A stretch of 64,000 nucleotides of DNA from Coenobita brevimanus (lineage: Eukaryota; Arthropoda; Malacostraca; Decapoda; Coenobitidae): positions 42,358,213 through 42,422,212 of the forward strand of contig CM064669.1 of NCBI GenBank assembly GCA_032717465.1, in the 5' to 3' direction. This document shows positions 11,961 to 21,993 of the stretch, piece after piece. Position 1 is the first letter of the stretch. Each line of letters begins with the position of its first letter. The position numbers and the translations under genes were made by a program. The notes under the pieces were generated by a model, which was given only the letters and a program-made list of their open reading frames with translations, made no database searches and was not told the DNA's origin.

Positions 11961-12043
11961 TAACCCTTCAGTTCGATTAGTCTATCCTAAGCTGAATAAA
12001 ATAGTCAGGAATAAAAAGCATGCCATCGCTGGGAAAGAGTTAA
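11961..12043 (+). repeat. TTAA/CCCTTCAG MITE-like element
   Basis: Starts TAACCCTTCAGTTCG and ends GGGAAAGAGTTAAATC, with the central AGCTGAATAAAATAGTC signature. The 3' inverted end is decayed. Confidence 0.55.
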
Positions 12044-12523
12044 ATCAATAAATTCCACTTTCTACGTACTCTGCCTGGGTCACGGTTCCTGGCTCATTAT
12101 ACCTCATTTTCATTAGGCCCGTCTTTCATCTGTGGGCACTTCATCAGATCTCAAGCCGTAAATTACAAAGTACTCTTCCTCTGCCTCCCGTGTCATCAGA
12201 TTTTCTTTTGTGTGCGTCTCCTTCAGCCTTCACACTTACCGTTTCTCTCTCGCACTCATCCACGATAACCGTAAATTTGCCGCCCAATTTCCTTATTGCA
12301 CCTCGGGTCTTGAATGTAATTTTTCCTTCGCAAAGGCAATCTTTTCTTTTTAACAGCAAACATGAGACCGAGCTAATGAAGACTCTAAAAACAAACTTTG
12401 GCTCTTATGACTCACCCTCAACTGAATTAAATCGCCAGATGCTAGAAAAATGAACTGACACGAACATGAGAGAATTAACCCATTCAGATCGAAGAATGTT
12501 GCAATTTATTCCTGCTACCACCA

Positions 12524-12713
12524 AACGATTATACTCACCTTCGGCCAGACGATTCTATTCACCTTTGGCCAGACGATTCTATTCACCTTTGGCCAGATTA
12601 TTTTATTCACCTTTGGCCAGATGATTTTATTCACCTTTGGCCAGAGGATTTTATTCACCTTTGGCTGGACGATTCTATTCACCTTTGGCCAGACGATATT
12701 ATTCACCTTTGCG
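12524..12713. repeat. 24-bp minisatellite, ~8 units
   Basis: Tandem repeats of AGACGATTCTATTCACCTTTGGCC with few mismatches. As 24 is a multiple of three, both strands stay open and the minus strand reads as a KVNRIVWP-type octapeptide array. The left edge (AACCCATTCAGATCG, then GCTACCACCAAACGATTATACTCACC) is a TTAA/CCCTTCAG element, and the repeat unit matches the interior of that family. The array therefore looks like an amplified piece of the element. Confidence 0.85.
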
Positions 12714-13306
12714 AAAATCTCGAGGAGTGAGGGGAGTATACCTAAGATTATAAATAATCCCTCCAGTTCTAGGTCTCTCCAATATCCATCCTCCCCATTT
12801 AATCATCATGTTTTAGCTTTACATAAAAATCCAGTTTTTTCAACACGTTCATGTTTCTTTCTCTTCTTGGTATATTACATTTGTACTCATGTTAAAATAT
12901 CCAGGCTATAACCTATTATGAACGCACTTGGAGAAGTATTATTATAACTGACAGCACAAATGTATGGGCAAAAACCGAACGTCTACAGCTGTCAGGTCAT
13001 CATATTAGTTTAAAAATATTTATGCTCATCTGTTTCACAAGAGCCATTAAGGCAGATAACCAGTGGCTGTGGGTTTAAGACCTGAGGAAGACAGGTTCTG
13101 AGGCCGAACCTCTTCTGAGGTCATGAAGGTTTGGTCATGCTGGTGTATAAGAACCACTGATCGCAAGTGTACTTTGTTGTGGATTTTGAAAGAAGTTGGG
13201 TAAAATGCCCCTCAGGAATCCCGACATGCGACAAAATACCACCTAACGTCTAACTGGCATCAGACTGAGGAACTGCGCACCGTACTGTGATTGCTGATGG
13301 CTTTAC

Positions 13307-13308
<2 letters not shown>

Positions 13309-13354
<46 letters not shown>
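13309..13354. repeat. (GT)n microsatellite
   Basis: Pure GT run. In the second copy (around 45,940-45,980) the tract is shorter and interrupted by AGTAGTAGTATCAAT. Confidence 0.95.
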
Positions 13355-13359
<5 letters not shown>

Positions 13360-13507
13360 GGGTCTGGCGGAGAAAAATATTCCTGGTGATCCCTGGGGCG
13401 ACCTGGCCTGCCTGGTATATGATTTATGAGAGTGGACATCGTTGGTCTGCCCTCCACCTCTTTACCCCCCCTCCCCCTAACTCCTCCCCTCTCAGTCTTT
13501 CATTCAG

Positions 13508-13547
<40 letters not shown>
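13508..13547. repeat. (CT)n microsatellite
   Basis: Pure CT run of about 20 units in a pyrimidine-rich context. Confidence 0.95.
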
Positions 13548-13551
<4 letters not shown>

Positions 13552-13554
13552 CTT

Positions 13555-14800
13555 GCCATGCCTTTACCATCCCACTCAACAGCGACTCTAAATTTGCTTC
13601 TCCTAATTCCTTCACCAAAAGTCACCAATACAGAACCCAATTATTCATCAAATGTTATATACAAATACATCTGTTCATTATTATACCAGGGGTTCCTCAA
13701 AGAATAACTCACAGGTCTATAAACCGCGACCAAATTCGAGTTCTTGAACACTTTCATCATGCCGTCGTTGTCATTATTATTTTCTGCCATACTCGATGAA
13801 CTATTATTTGCTACTGGAGGTTTTACTGACACTCTGAAATGAATTTGCTGATATGTGAGGGTTGTTGGATGGAGTTGTGTGACGAGGGATCAAACTTTGC
13901 AGCTCTGGGGGGACAGTCACACAAACTTCCACACACGTCAAAAGTACCCCAAAAGTGTGAGGCGTTATGGCCAACTTTTCAACACTTTCAAACCCTCTTT
14001 TTTTCTGTCACAAACACACATGCGTATTTTCTTGTGTCCAAGATTAAGCGATTTTGTTCTGGAGTGAGAAATTCTAATAGTGAAAAGAGTTATTGTTATT
14101 TAATATTTGCAATACGTAAGGACTTGTATTGTCATCATCACCATCCTCACCCCCACCATCATCAGTCTCATTATCATCAGCCTCAGCAGGTACACCACAC
14201 GATAAAGATATGTTCTGTTGTCCTCGTTTTGTCCAGCCGATTGCAGTCCACCAGATTTATGGATACTGGCCCATCATCTGGTTATCTACTCGCATCGTTC
14301 TCTCACTCCATCTCTGGGTCACCACAATACCTCATTTACTCACCAAGGATCTTCTGAGCCGTACAGTCGGCATCAAAAGTCCTATCTTCTCCCCTACTTC
14401 AATTTCCATGGCCTATGAAAATCAGTGTGGTGAATCCTCAGTTGCTGACACTGATGACACTGATCTGTGGTCAAATAAATTTACCACCATGAGTTGCTCT
14501 GAATTCAACGATTTACTTCCAAAGCCTGTGGAGAGAAAACAAGTGGAGACAACAAAACTTTTGATACCGACTATACATTTAGCCTCATCCACTATACGGT
14601 AATAACTCCATCCTTCAGTTTTGCTTCTTACAGCGTCCATCACAACAGTCCTTAACAATCACAGGAGAGATCATATATCAGGAGATATTATGGTGCGGTT
14701 GTGGATCCGTAGAGTTCTTTCGAAGCTTTGTATTTCAAGAAACATTATGGTACGCATCTTATTTTCTGGACTTAGAGTCGCTTCCACAGTCGATTCCACA
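13555..14800. other. Unassigned DNA, long but unconvincing frames
   Basis: Overlapping frames of up to 172 codons exist on the plus strand (13,839-14,357 and 14,129-14,602), with another on the minus strand (13,641-13,832). They carry His-, Ser- and Pro-rich low-complexity stretches. In the second copy they are broken by small indels rather than conserved. I recognise no domain. Confidence 0.4.
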
Positions 14801-14809
14801 TATGATCTG

Positions 14810-15075
14810 TCTGCAAAGAGAGAGAAAGGAGAGGAAGGAAATGGCGGGGAAAGAAAAGAGAGGAAGGAGGAGAGAGGGAGAGAGAGGACTGGATGGAGAA
14901 GAGGATGAGAGAAATGAGAGGAAGGATGAGACAGGGAGAGTGAAGAAGAAGAGACAGGGAAAGAAAGGAGGAAGGGAGAGGCAGGTAGAGAAAGAAAAGG
15001 AAGGAAGAGAAAGTAGACGACGGAAGAGACAAGGAGAGAGAGAGGAGGACAGTTTGAATATGGGTGAAGGAAAGG
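14810..15075. repeat. Purine-rich (GA/GGAA) low-complexity tract
   Basis: Plus strand almost entirely A and G, with AGAGAGGAAGGA-type motifs. Lys/Glu/Arg-rich (plus) and Ser/Leu/Phe-rich (minus) frames of up to 210 codons are compositional artefacts. Confidence 0.8.
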
Positions 15076-15427
15076 TAAAAGGACGACAAGCTGATAAGGG
15101 TGGCGTGAACAGCCACAGTGTGGCACAGAGTGACGAATGTGACTGGGAGCTGTTGCTGACACGGTATTGTCGTCCTGTATTTCGTCGGGTGTACAGACGG
15201 AAATAGAAAACTGATTTGGTAGGATTCGTGTCATTCGCAATATGGTCCTGCTGTGGCATTTTTGCGTAATGTAATGGGCCAGATGAATATGAATGTCATA
15301 CATGCACGACTCTGGAATAACCTTTGAATAATTTTGAATAATCTGTCTACAACGAAAAGACTCATCCTTGGCTAAATGGACTAGTAATTAGAAAATATCT
15401 ATCTATCTATTAATATATATGTATGTC

Positions 15428-15428
15428 T

Positions 15429-15479
<51 letters not shown>
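15428..15479. repeat. (GA)n microsatellite
   Basis: Pure GA run preceded by short TATC and TATA units. Confidence 0.95.
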
Positions 15480-15480
<1 letters not shown>

Positions 15481-15572
15481 AATACAGGTACAACTACTCA
15501 CTCTGCCCTAAAGAGCAGCATCTTTGACCTCTAATGTAATGCTATTCCTCTCCGTCAAAAGACAATACCCCT

Positions 15573-15577
<5 letters not shown>

Positions 15578-15621
<44 letters not shown>
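15578..15621. repeat. (GT)n microsatellite
   Basis: Pure GT run of about 21 units. Confidence 0.95.
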
Positions 15622-15622
<1 letters not shown>

Positions 15623-15791
15623 TAAGGGGTAAGAAATAGCGGAACCACTTTTCAGAAGTCATTGTAGTTTCGAATTCTATTAGATTATTGAGTGCATATA
15701 TTAAAAAAAAATAAAAATAAAAACTGCTTCATATGATACAAACGCTAGTTCTTCATACTCGCATTTTTTTTTCTTTTAATAATGTCTACAG

Positions 15792-16099
15792 CAGCGGTTC
15801 CCAACCTGGGAGCCATGGCCCCCAAGGGGGCCATGGGACATTGGATGGGGGGCCATGGGCCTTATTGGTAATATAAGATATTATAAGGTATTTGGTCTGG
15901 GTAAAACCTGACAGAAATCAAGTATGAAATATACCTTACTGTGCTAGTTTAGCCTTATGTATATTGGGGTAATTACCGTTTTCTGCACAATATCAAATAT
16001 TAAAAATATATAAATATACGATCTGAGTTATATAGGGGCCATGGAGCTTCTCATAATTTTCTCGGGGGGCCACAGGACCAAAAAGGTTGGGAACCACTG
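15792..16099. mobile_element. hAT-like MITE with 8-bp target duplication
   Basis: The 308-bp element starts CAGCGGTTCCCAACCTGGG and ends GGTTGGGAACCACTG, so the terminal inverted repeats match over 16 bases with one mismatch. It is flanked on both sides by the identical 8-bp sequence GTCTACAG (15,784-15,791 and 16,100-16,107). CAG-GGTTCCCAACC ends and 8-bp target duplications are typical of hAT-superfamily non-autonomous elements. No transposase is encoded. The interior is GGGGGCCATGG-rich near both ends. The copy at 48,479-48,789 has the same target duplication. Confidence 0.92.
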
Positions 16100-16155
16100 G
16101 TCTACAGAGTGTACTACAATGCACCGATGGAGACAACTGATAAAGGTTGACGCGA

Positions 16156-16437
16156 AGCTGTGTGGTGAAGGACGAGGTGGAGTTAAGTGGTGAAGGTAGA
16201 AGAGCTGAGTGGTGAATGAGGAGGCGGGAGAGATAAGTTGTGAAGGAAAAGGTGGAGGTAAGTGGTGGTGAAAGAGGTGGAGATAAATGGTGAAGGACGA
16301 GGTGGAAATGAGTGGAAAGAGGTGGAGATAAATGGTGAAGGAAAGGTGGAGATGAGTGGTGAAGAAAAAGGTTAGGATAAATGATGAAGGAAGAGGTGGA
16401 GATAAATGGTGAAGGAGGATGTGGAGATGAGTGGGGA
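16156..16437. repeat. Degenerate ~25-27-bp purine-rich minisatellite
   Basis: Variations on GTGGAGATAAATGGTGAAGGA repeat about ten times with indels between units. The second copy (about 48,850-49,135) keeps the same units almost unchanged. Confidence 0.8.
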
Positions 16438-16822
16438 GTAGGATGGATACATTACTGCCGCGGCCACCCTTGCGTAAAATTGACTATTCCAACCATCCTA
16501 GTCACCCTAAGATGGACAGAAATCCTACACATACTGTACCGACGTCACCGTGCAGGTTAAGTAGTAAGAAGCACTGCTTACAGTCGCCTGAATTATATGC
16601 TGATCTCTTCTGAGCTAAACACCTGAAAGTAAAGGAAAACAAAAGAGGAGTTAACACATGCATCCTTTTTCACTATAGTTAATACACACAGAGTGGTTCT
16701 GTTCCTCAATAATATATTCGACAAATAATACTAAGTTGTTTCGCTTACCGACCTTTTGTAACGAGTATACAATAACATATCTACACCAACATATAAAAGC
16801 TCATTACATTTTTTTATTTTTC

Positions 16823-16824
<2 letters not shown>

Positions 16825-16902
<78 letters not shown>
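16825..16902. repeat. (GT)n microsatellite at a LINE 3' end
   Basis: A 78-base GT run directly at the 3' end of the minus-strand CR1/L2-like LINE. The second copy has only about 30 bases (49,541-49,570). Confidence 0.96.
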
Positions 16903-16904
<2 letters not shown>

Positions 16905-16948
16905 CTTACCAAATTGTTCTTACCTAATTGTATCTTTACACGAATGAG

Positions 16949-17215
16949 TCAAGCTCGTACTGTCTCGTGTCTTAAACCATATTTATCGTACATATCCTTA
17001 AATTTGTGAATTGTTTTGGCACACACTATTTCATTCGGTAGTGCATTCCATTGATCAATTGCTCTGTTTGGGAAACTGAATTTCCTTACGTCTTTATCAC
17101 CTCTCTTCTTATGCAGTTTTTTGCAGTGTCCTCTTGCTGATGCTTCTCCATATGTTAAGTAATCATTTATGTCTATTTTCTCCTTCCCTGATATGCACGT
17201 ATATAGCATTATCAT
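16949..17215 (-). pseudogene. LINE ORF2 C-terminal tail
   Basis: An 88-codon frame with the KKRGDKDVRKFSFPNRAIDQ and WNALPNEIVCAKTIHKF segments found at the C-terminus of ORF2 in many invertebrate LINEs. Separated from the RT core by further breaks. Confidence 0.75.
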
Positions 17216-17330
17216 GTCACCTCTTTTCCTCCTCTCCTGTAGTGTTGGTAGCTTCAGTTTATTTAGTCTTTCTTCGTAGCTTAGGTCCCTTAAACTTGGT
17301 ATCCATCTTGTAGCGGCCCTTTGAACTTTT

Positions 17331-18050
17331 TCAATCTTGTCTATGTGTTTTTTGAGATGGACTCCAGACTACTGATGCATATTCCAGGGTTGGTCTAATG
17401 AATGATGTTATTATCCTTCTTAGCATGTCTTCATTTATGTATGTGAATGCTATTCTCATATTTGCAAGCAGTGTATACATGTTCCGTACCTTCTCGCTGA
17501 TGTGGTCAGCCGGAGATAGTCTGTTATTGATAATCACGCCTAGGTCCTTCTCTCTTTCTGATGTATATAAGGTTTTATTTCCTAATGTATAATCCCAATC
17601 AGGTCTTTTTCCACTTTTACCAAACTTGATTACATGACACTTGTCCACATTGGATTCCATTTGCTATGTATTACTCCATTCATGAAGTTTATTTAATTCT
17701 TCTTGTAGCTCTTTACAAGAGTCTGTGTTAGTAATTCTCCTTTGTATTTTTGCATCATTTGCAAACATATTCAGATAGTTTTCATTTCCAATGTTACTGT
17801 TTATATCATTTATATACACTAAAAACATGATTGATGCCAGCACTGAACCCTGTGGTACTCCACTAGTCACTTCTTTCCATGATGAGTAGTTTCCTCTTAG
17901 TACTGTTCTCATTTCTCTTTTTATGATAAAATCTTGCATCCAACAAAACAGTTTGCCTCGAATTCCTCCTTGATGGTACAGTTTCCATAAAAGTCTTTGG
18001 TGTGGTACTGTGTCAAATGCTTTCCTGAAATCTAAATAGATACTGTCCAC
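17331..18050 (-). pseudogene. LINE ORF2, reverse-transcriptase palm and thumb
   Basis: Shows RT motif A (IYLDFRKAFDTVPH), motif B (GVPQGSVLASIMFLVYIND), motif C as FANDAK, then motif D/E-like KCHVIKFGK and DLGVIINNRLSP. The usual motif C is F/YxDD. Here one catalytic Asp is Asn, in both copies. A stop near 17,661 separates the palm from the next part. Without the Asp pair the enzyme should not polymerise. Confidence 0.9.
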
Positions 18051-18105
18051 CCATCCTTCTCTTTCCTGTACTGTGTTTGTTACTCAGTCATAGTAGCTCA
18101 ACAGA

Positions 18106-19216
18106 TTATGATGATTTTCCTATTCTGAAACCAAACTGTCTTTCTGTTATCATACTATGTTCTTCTAGATGATTTACCCAAGCTTTTCTTATAAGCTTTT
18201 CTAATACCTTGCTTACAACACTGGTCAGTGATACTGGTCGGTAATTGAGTGGATTTTGTCTGTTTCCTTCCTTGAATAAGGGGACAATATTTGCTTTCTT
18301 CCAAATATCAGGTTGTTTACTTTGACTCAAGGATTTATTGAAAATTAAAAATAATGGTTTACTTAACTCCTTTGCACATTCTCGTAGTACCAAACATGAA
18401 ATTTCATCAGGACCACTTGCTTTTCCTGTCTAATTTATTTAACTCCTCCTGTATTACTTTTTCTGCTATTTGTATATCGGGTAGTATGTGTGGACATGCA
18501 TGTTCCACATAGTCCCTCTCAAAATTTTCTTCTTCTGTAAAAAATAATTGGAAATTCTTATTTAGCGCTTCACAAATGTCTTTCTCTTGTGTATAAGTGA
18601 TTCCCTTGTCCATAATGGATTGTATTATATCTTTTACTTTGGTTTTGCTTCTGATGTAGCTGTAAAACAGCTTTGGTTGATCACTACTTTTATTTATTAT
18701 ATCCTCCTCAAACTGTTTTGGGGCTTCCCTCCTTATTCTTGTATAATCGTTTCTTGCCTGTTTGTAATTATTATACGCCCTTTCACTATTGTGTCTCCTG
18801 TATCTATTCCACAACAAATCTCTTCTTTCTTTTGATATTTTACATTCTGTATTGAACCATTTCTGTATTTTCTTACCTGCTTCTTTGTGCTGTGGGATGT
18901 ACTTCTGGACTCCTATTTCATAAAATTCACATAATTTTTTATATACAGCATTTAAATCTTGTCCTCTAAGCTCATTTTCCCAATCAACTTCTAAGAAATA
19001 CTTCTTTAGGTCTTGATAATTTCCCTTTTTATAGTTTAGGCTCTTTTTGTAACTTTCATTGCTGTTAACTATGTCATATGCTATACTGAAGATGTAATTT
19101 AGTACTGTATGATCGCTTTTGCCGAGTGGAGGGTGATATAATAAACTGTCAATGTCATTTTCTTGCCTAGTAAATATTAGATCTAGCATTGAAGGTACAT
19201 CGAGTCCTCTTTTTCT
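18106..19216 (-). pseudogene. LINE ORF2, endonuclease end to start of reverse transcriptase
   Basis: Contains the end of the endonuclease (MLDLIFTRQENDID, SDHTV), a basic linker and the RT fingers (NYRPVSLTSVVSKVLEKLI and QFGFRIGKSS). A frame shift near 18,420 splits it in this copy. The second copy reads through (50,774-51,487) but is split elsewhere by an extra T near 51,700. Both copies share a frame shift and an in-frame TGA around 18,060-18,110, just before the palm. Confidence 0.85.
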
Positions 19217-19570
19217 GGTGGGAGGCGGTGGCTGAATCGGTAGAGAGGCGGCCTGCAGTCCTGATGAACCCAGGTTCGAATCCTGGCTGGGGCAGGGAAC
19301 CGTTTAAGGATTTGAATTTCATAAAAAGCGGACTTTCCTGATCTACCAGATGACCCGCCGACATGTCATAAAAGTATCCCCGCTAATACCAATACACCAG
19401 TCCTGTATGAGACAGCCCTAGCATGTATTCAATATGGACGGTGGGTGTTAGCGCCGAAGTGGTGACATGTAGAGAGGTGTATGGTGTGTAGGAGGACTAC
19501 TGGGCCTTGAGAGCAGGCTGTGAAGCCTATGCCCAGAGTCGGACACATAAAAAAATAAAAAAAAAATAAA
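19217..19570 (+). mobile_element. tRNA-derived SINE nested in the LINE
   Basis: Plus-strand 354-bp element. The box A-like TGGCTGAATCGG lies at 19,229-19,240, with one mismatch to TRGCNNAGYNGG. A perfect box B GGTTCGAATCC lies at 19,273-19,283. A tRNA-unrelated body follows and it ends in an A-rich tail (AAAAAAATAAAAA...). Removing exactly this segment restores the LINE endonuclease frame across the junction. I see no target-site duplication, which is unusual for a SINE. A diverged relative is at 8000-8312. Confidence 0.85.
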
Positions 19571-20269
19571 AAACATGTTGCGTTAGGAAAAACTCTTGCA
19601 CGAGATCCAGGGGCTTTTGGTCCCGACAGCTTTCTTGGCTAATTACATCTAGAGTATTCCAATTGATATTTGTATTAAAATCTCCAGTTAGTATAATTCT
19701 TTCTGATTTCTCTTCCATTTTACGTAGTAATGATCTTCTGAATTGTACCCTCTGCCAGGTCCTCATATTCGTCTCTTTCCCATGTGTTTGATCTGGGTGG
19801 CATGTACAAATTGGCTACAATTACTTTCCCTTCAGATGTGTTGATCTCTACTGCAATCAGTTCTACTTGTGATGGTATATCTAGTTTTATTTCATTGACT
19901 TTTAGATTTTTCTTAGTTAATATTATAATTCCTCCTCCTTTTTTTTAAATTTCTGTCTCTTCTCCATATATTGTATTCCTCTAAGTTTAGTATGTCATTG
20001 GATATCCTTGGTGTTAATTTTGTTTCAGTTAGGCATATTATTTGTGGTTCATTTTCTCTGACATAATCATTCATCTCCAGTAATTTAGATACCATTCCAT
20101 CCACATTTGAGTACATCAACTTTATCATCTTGTGTATATACTTGTCATGACATGGTTCTACTACCTTCCTGCTTTTTATTCCCTCCTGTTTGTGTACCAC
20201 TTTCGTACCTGCAATCCTATTACTTTGTAAAAAATAATGTGTTTTTCTCCTCTCCTGATCTTCCCTCAT
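19571..20269 (-). pseudogene. LINE ORF2, APE-type endonuclease part
   Basis: From a Met at 20,269 the frame shows the endonuclease motifs in order: SNVDGM, the catalytic ICLTETKL, then ILTGDFN. The final SDH motif lies beyond the SINE insertion (GKSDHTVLNY, ~19,100). Such domains nick the target DNA to prime reverse transcription. In this copy an extra base in a T-run near 19,945 shifts the frame. The second copy (52,198-52,938) is open through this point for 246 codons. The domain is then cut by the SINE at 19,217-19,570. Confidence 0.85.
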
Positions 20270-20384
20270 TTTTTGTTTTTGCTTCCTTCCTCTTCTTTTT
20301 CAGTAATTCCAGTTCCTCTTGTGTTAGGCATCTTTTTATCCATACATTTTTGAACTCCTCTTTTTCCATAAGATTCTTTGCATT

Positions 20385-21188
20385 TTATAGTATCTCCTCC
20401 ACAGTGTTTACACTCTGGAAAGTCACTTTTAGAGGTCTTGTCTTGCTTTTCTCGTATTTCCCTAACCCTTTGTGTTCCTCTATGTCTTTACTACAGATTT
20501 CCTCTGATACTTCCTTCAGTAAGCTCATTACATTTGCCATCTCCTTTTCGTCTCTTGTGATCTTGTTTTTTACTTCTTCCTCTTCTATACCAGTGATTAC
20601 TATAGATTTGTTGATAACTACTGAATCTCTGTCTATCTTTGGATTGTTTTGGATTATTCTTTTCACTTCCTTTTTAATGCTTTTTTCCTCTACCCTGGTT
20701 TCTAAGTCTTTCTTTACTTTCACCATTTCAGCATACGTGGTTTCCACATCATTTTTGTAGCTTTGCACAGCTTCATTCACCTATGTTATCTTCTCAATAT
20801 CACTGCTCTGGTTTATCAGACTGCTTACTTGCCTAATTGTCTCTGTATCATTTTTGAACTCTTCCATAATACTCTCGTGATTGACTACTGTACTTGCCAT
20901 TTCACTCATTTTCTTCCTAAGTGTACTCAATTCCACTGTTAGTTCACTGATGGTTGTGTCTTTCTTGTTGGCCTCCCTTCCTAGTTTTTCTATTTCTTCC
21001 TTTTGCAAGTGCATCTGCTTCTTTATATCATCAATTTCATTTTTGAAAGCCATCTCCAGTTTGTGAACACGTTCAACTAGTCTATTGTGAGTCTCCACTT
21101 CAACCAGTTCTTGGTAGAAATCATCATCTTGCTTTCTACCTTTATCCCTTTTCTTTTCCAAATTTGCTTTACTAAAGTATGTGTCCAT
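20385..21188 (-). pseudogene. LINE ORF1 (coiled-coil, nucleic-acid-binding type)
   Basis: Reads from a Met at 21,188. The first ~135 residues are rich in Lys, Glu, Asp and Leu with heptad spacing, consistent with the coiled coil of LINE ORF1 proteins that trimerise and bind RNA. A single in-frame TAG near 20,781 interrupts the frame. The same frame continues to 20,385 and includes a KTRPLKVTFQS segment like the RRM/CTD part of such proteins. In the second copy the TAG position is CAG, but a one-base change in a T-run breaks the frame further on. A family role in ribonucleoprotein assembly is inferred. Confidence 0.7.
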
Positions 21189-21481
21189 TTTGCAATACTA
21201 AAAGCACAGAGTACATGTACTTACATTCCCCTGTGCAATTGTAGTCTAAACAAACCTCAGCGGACTGAGCGCATTCTTTCGCCTCTCGGTTCTCTTTTCT
21301 GTTTGAACAAGTCTTGTTTAAACTTCTTATTAATTTTTTTCTTTTAATAATGAAAAATCATTTAGTCTAACCTGATACAGAGCCTGACTCATATAAAGAT
21401 ACTCATTTAGGTAATGCCACTGGCCGTGATGGCTCGGTATGGAGCGCCGACGACGCACGTCTGCTCTCCCTGACTCCCAGA

Positions 21482-21482
<1 letters not shown>

Positions 21483-21521
<39 letters not shown>
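21483..21521. repeat. (GT)n microsatellite
   Basis: Pure GT run of about 19 units, upstream of the LINE 5' end. Confidence 0.95.
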
Positions 21522-21522
<1 letters not shown>

Positions 21523-21880
21523 CAACTCGTACACACCAACATACATACTAGATGCAGTATACTGTATGCATAAATCTTTGATGGACTGTTAACACGTTTG
21601 TCAAAAATATTTACGTATAGTACACTGACATTCAGTACGTAACGCCATCGATGACCATACTATAAAAAGATCCTGTAATTCCCACCCGCCATTTGCTATT
21701 AACAACTAACTTTTACCTGCTTCACCAGGTATTTATTCCCCAATTAAGCGCTAATACAAATCAATAACCTTGGAATTTTTAAGCATCTTTTCTATCCTAA
21801 ATTCCCAAATGACCCAACTGTGTTTGCGACAGTTTGGGTTATGGGTGTTTGTTACACGAGGCGCCTTGCAGCTTCCATTA

Positions 21881-21983
21881 TTAATCCCTTCAGCACGATG
21901 ATGTAATGTAATTCTGTTCTATTACTGATACTGCCAGACGTTTTTACTTAGCTTAGATCATCCTTGTAGTGAAGGGTTTAATG
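21881..21983 (+). repeat. TTAA/CCCTTCAG MITE-like element, full length
   Basis: The clearest member: it starts TTAATCCCTTCAGCACGATG and ends CATCCTTGTAGTGAAGGGTTTAA. The ends are inverted repeats over about 20 bases with mismatches, next to TTAA on the left and TTTAA on the right. Total about 103 bp. No coding capacity. TTAA flanks with CCC termini suggest a piggyBac-type mobiliser (inference). Confidence 0.75.
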
Positions 21984-21993
21984 AAGGCTATAT

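Larger units (their letters stand above)
16903..21340 (-). mobile_element. CR1/L2-like LINE, nearly full length, inactive
   Basis: Minus-strand non-LTR retrotransposon of about 4.4 kb, less a 354-bp SINE insertion. In transcription order it holds a coiled-coil ORF1 (to 21,188), an APE-type endonuclease (from ~20,140), a reverse transcriptase (to ~17,330) and a C-terminal tail (to 16,949). Its 3' end carries two copies of a 14-bp repeat (AATTAGGTAAGAAC type, 16,903-16,935), as CR1-like elements often do, and runs into a GT microsatellite. Stops, frame shifts and a changed catalytic motif make it inactive. The clade call rests on the overall layout and 3' end, and could be revised by phylogeny. 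The 5' boundary is approximate. Confidence 0.85.

Noticed and set aside
13839..14602. Overlapping plus-strand frames of 157-172 codons as exons
   Set aside because: They contain His/Ser/Pro-rich low complexity, match no family I know, and are not preserved in the second copy, although indels there may be errors.
14671..15303. Minus-strand 210-codon Ser/Leu/Phe-rich frame as a membrane protein
   Set aside because: It is the complement of a purine-rich low-complexity tract, and the hydrophobic look comes from CT-rich codons.
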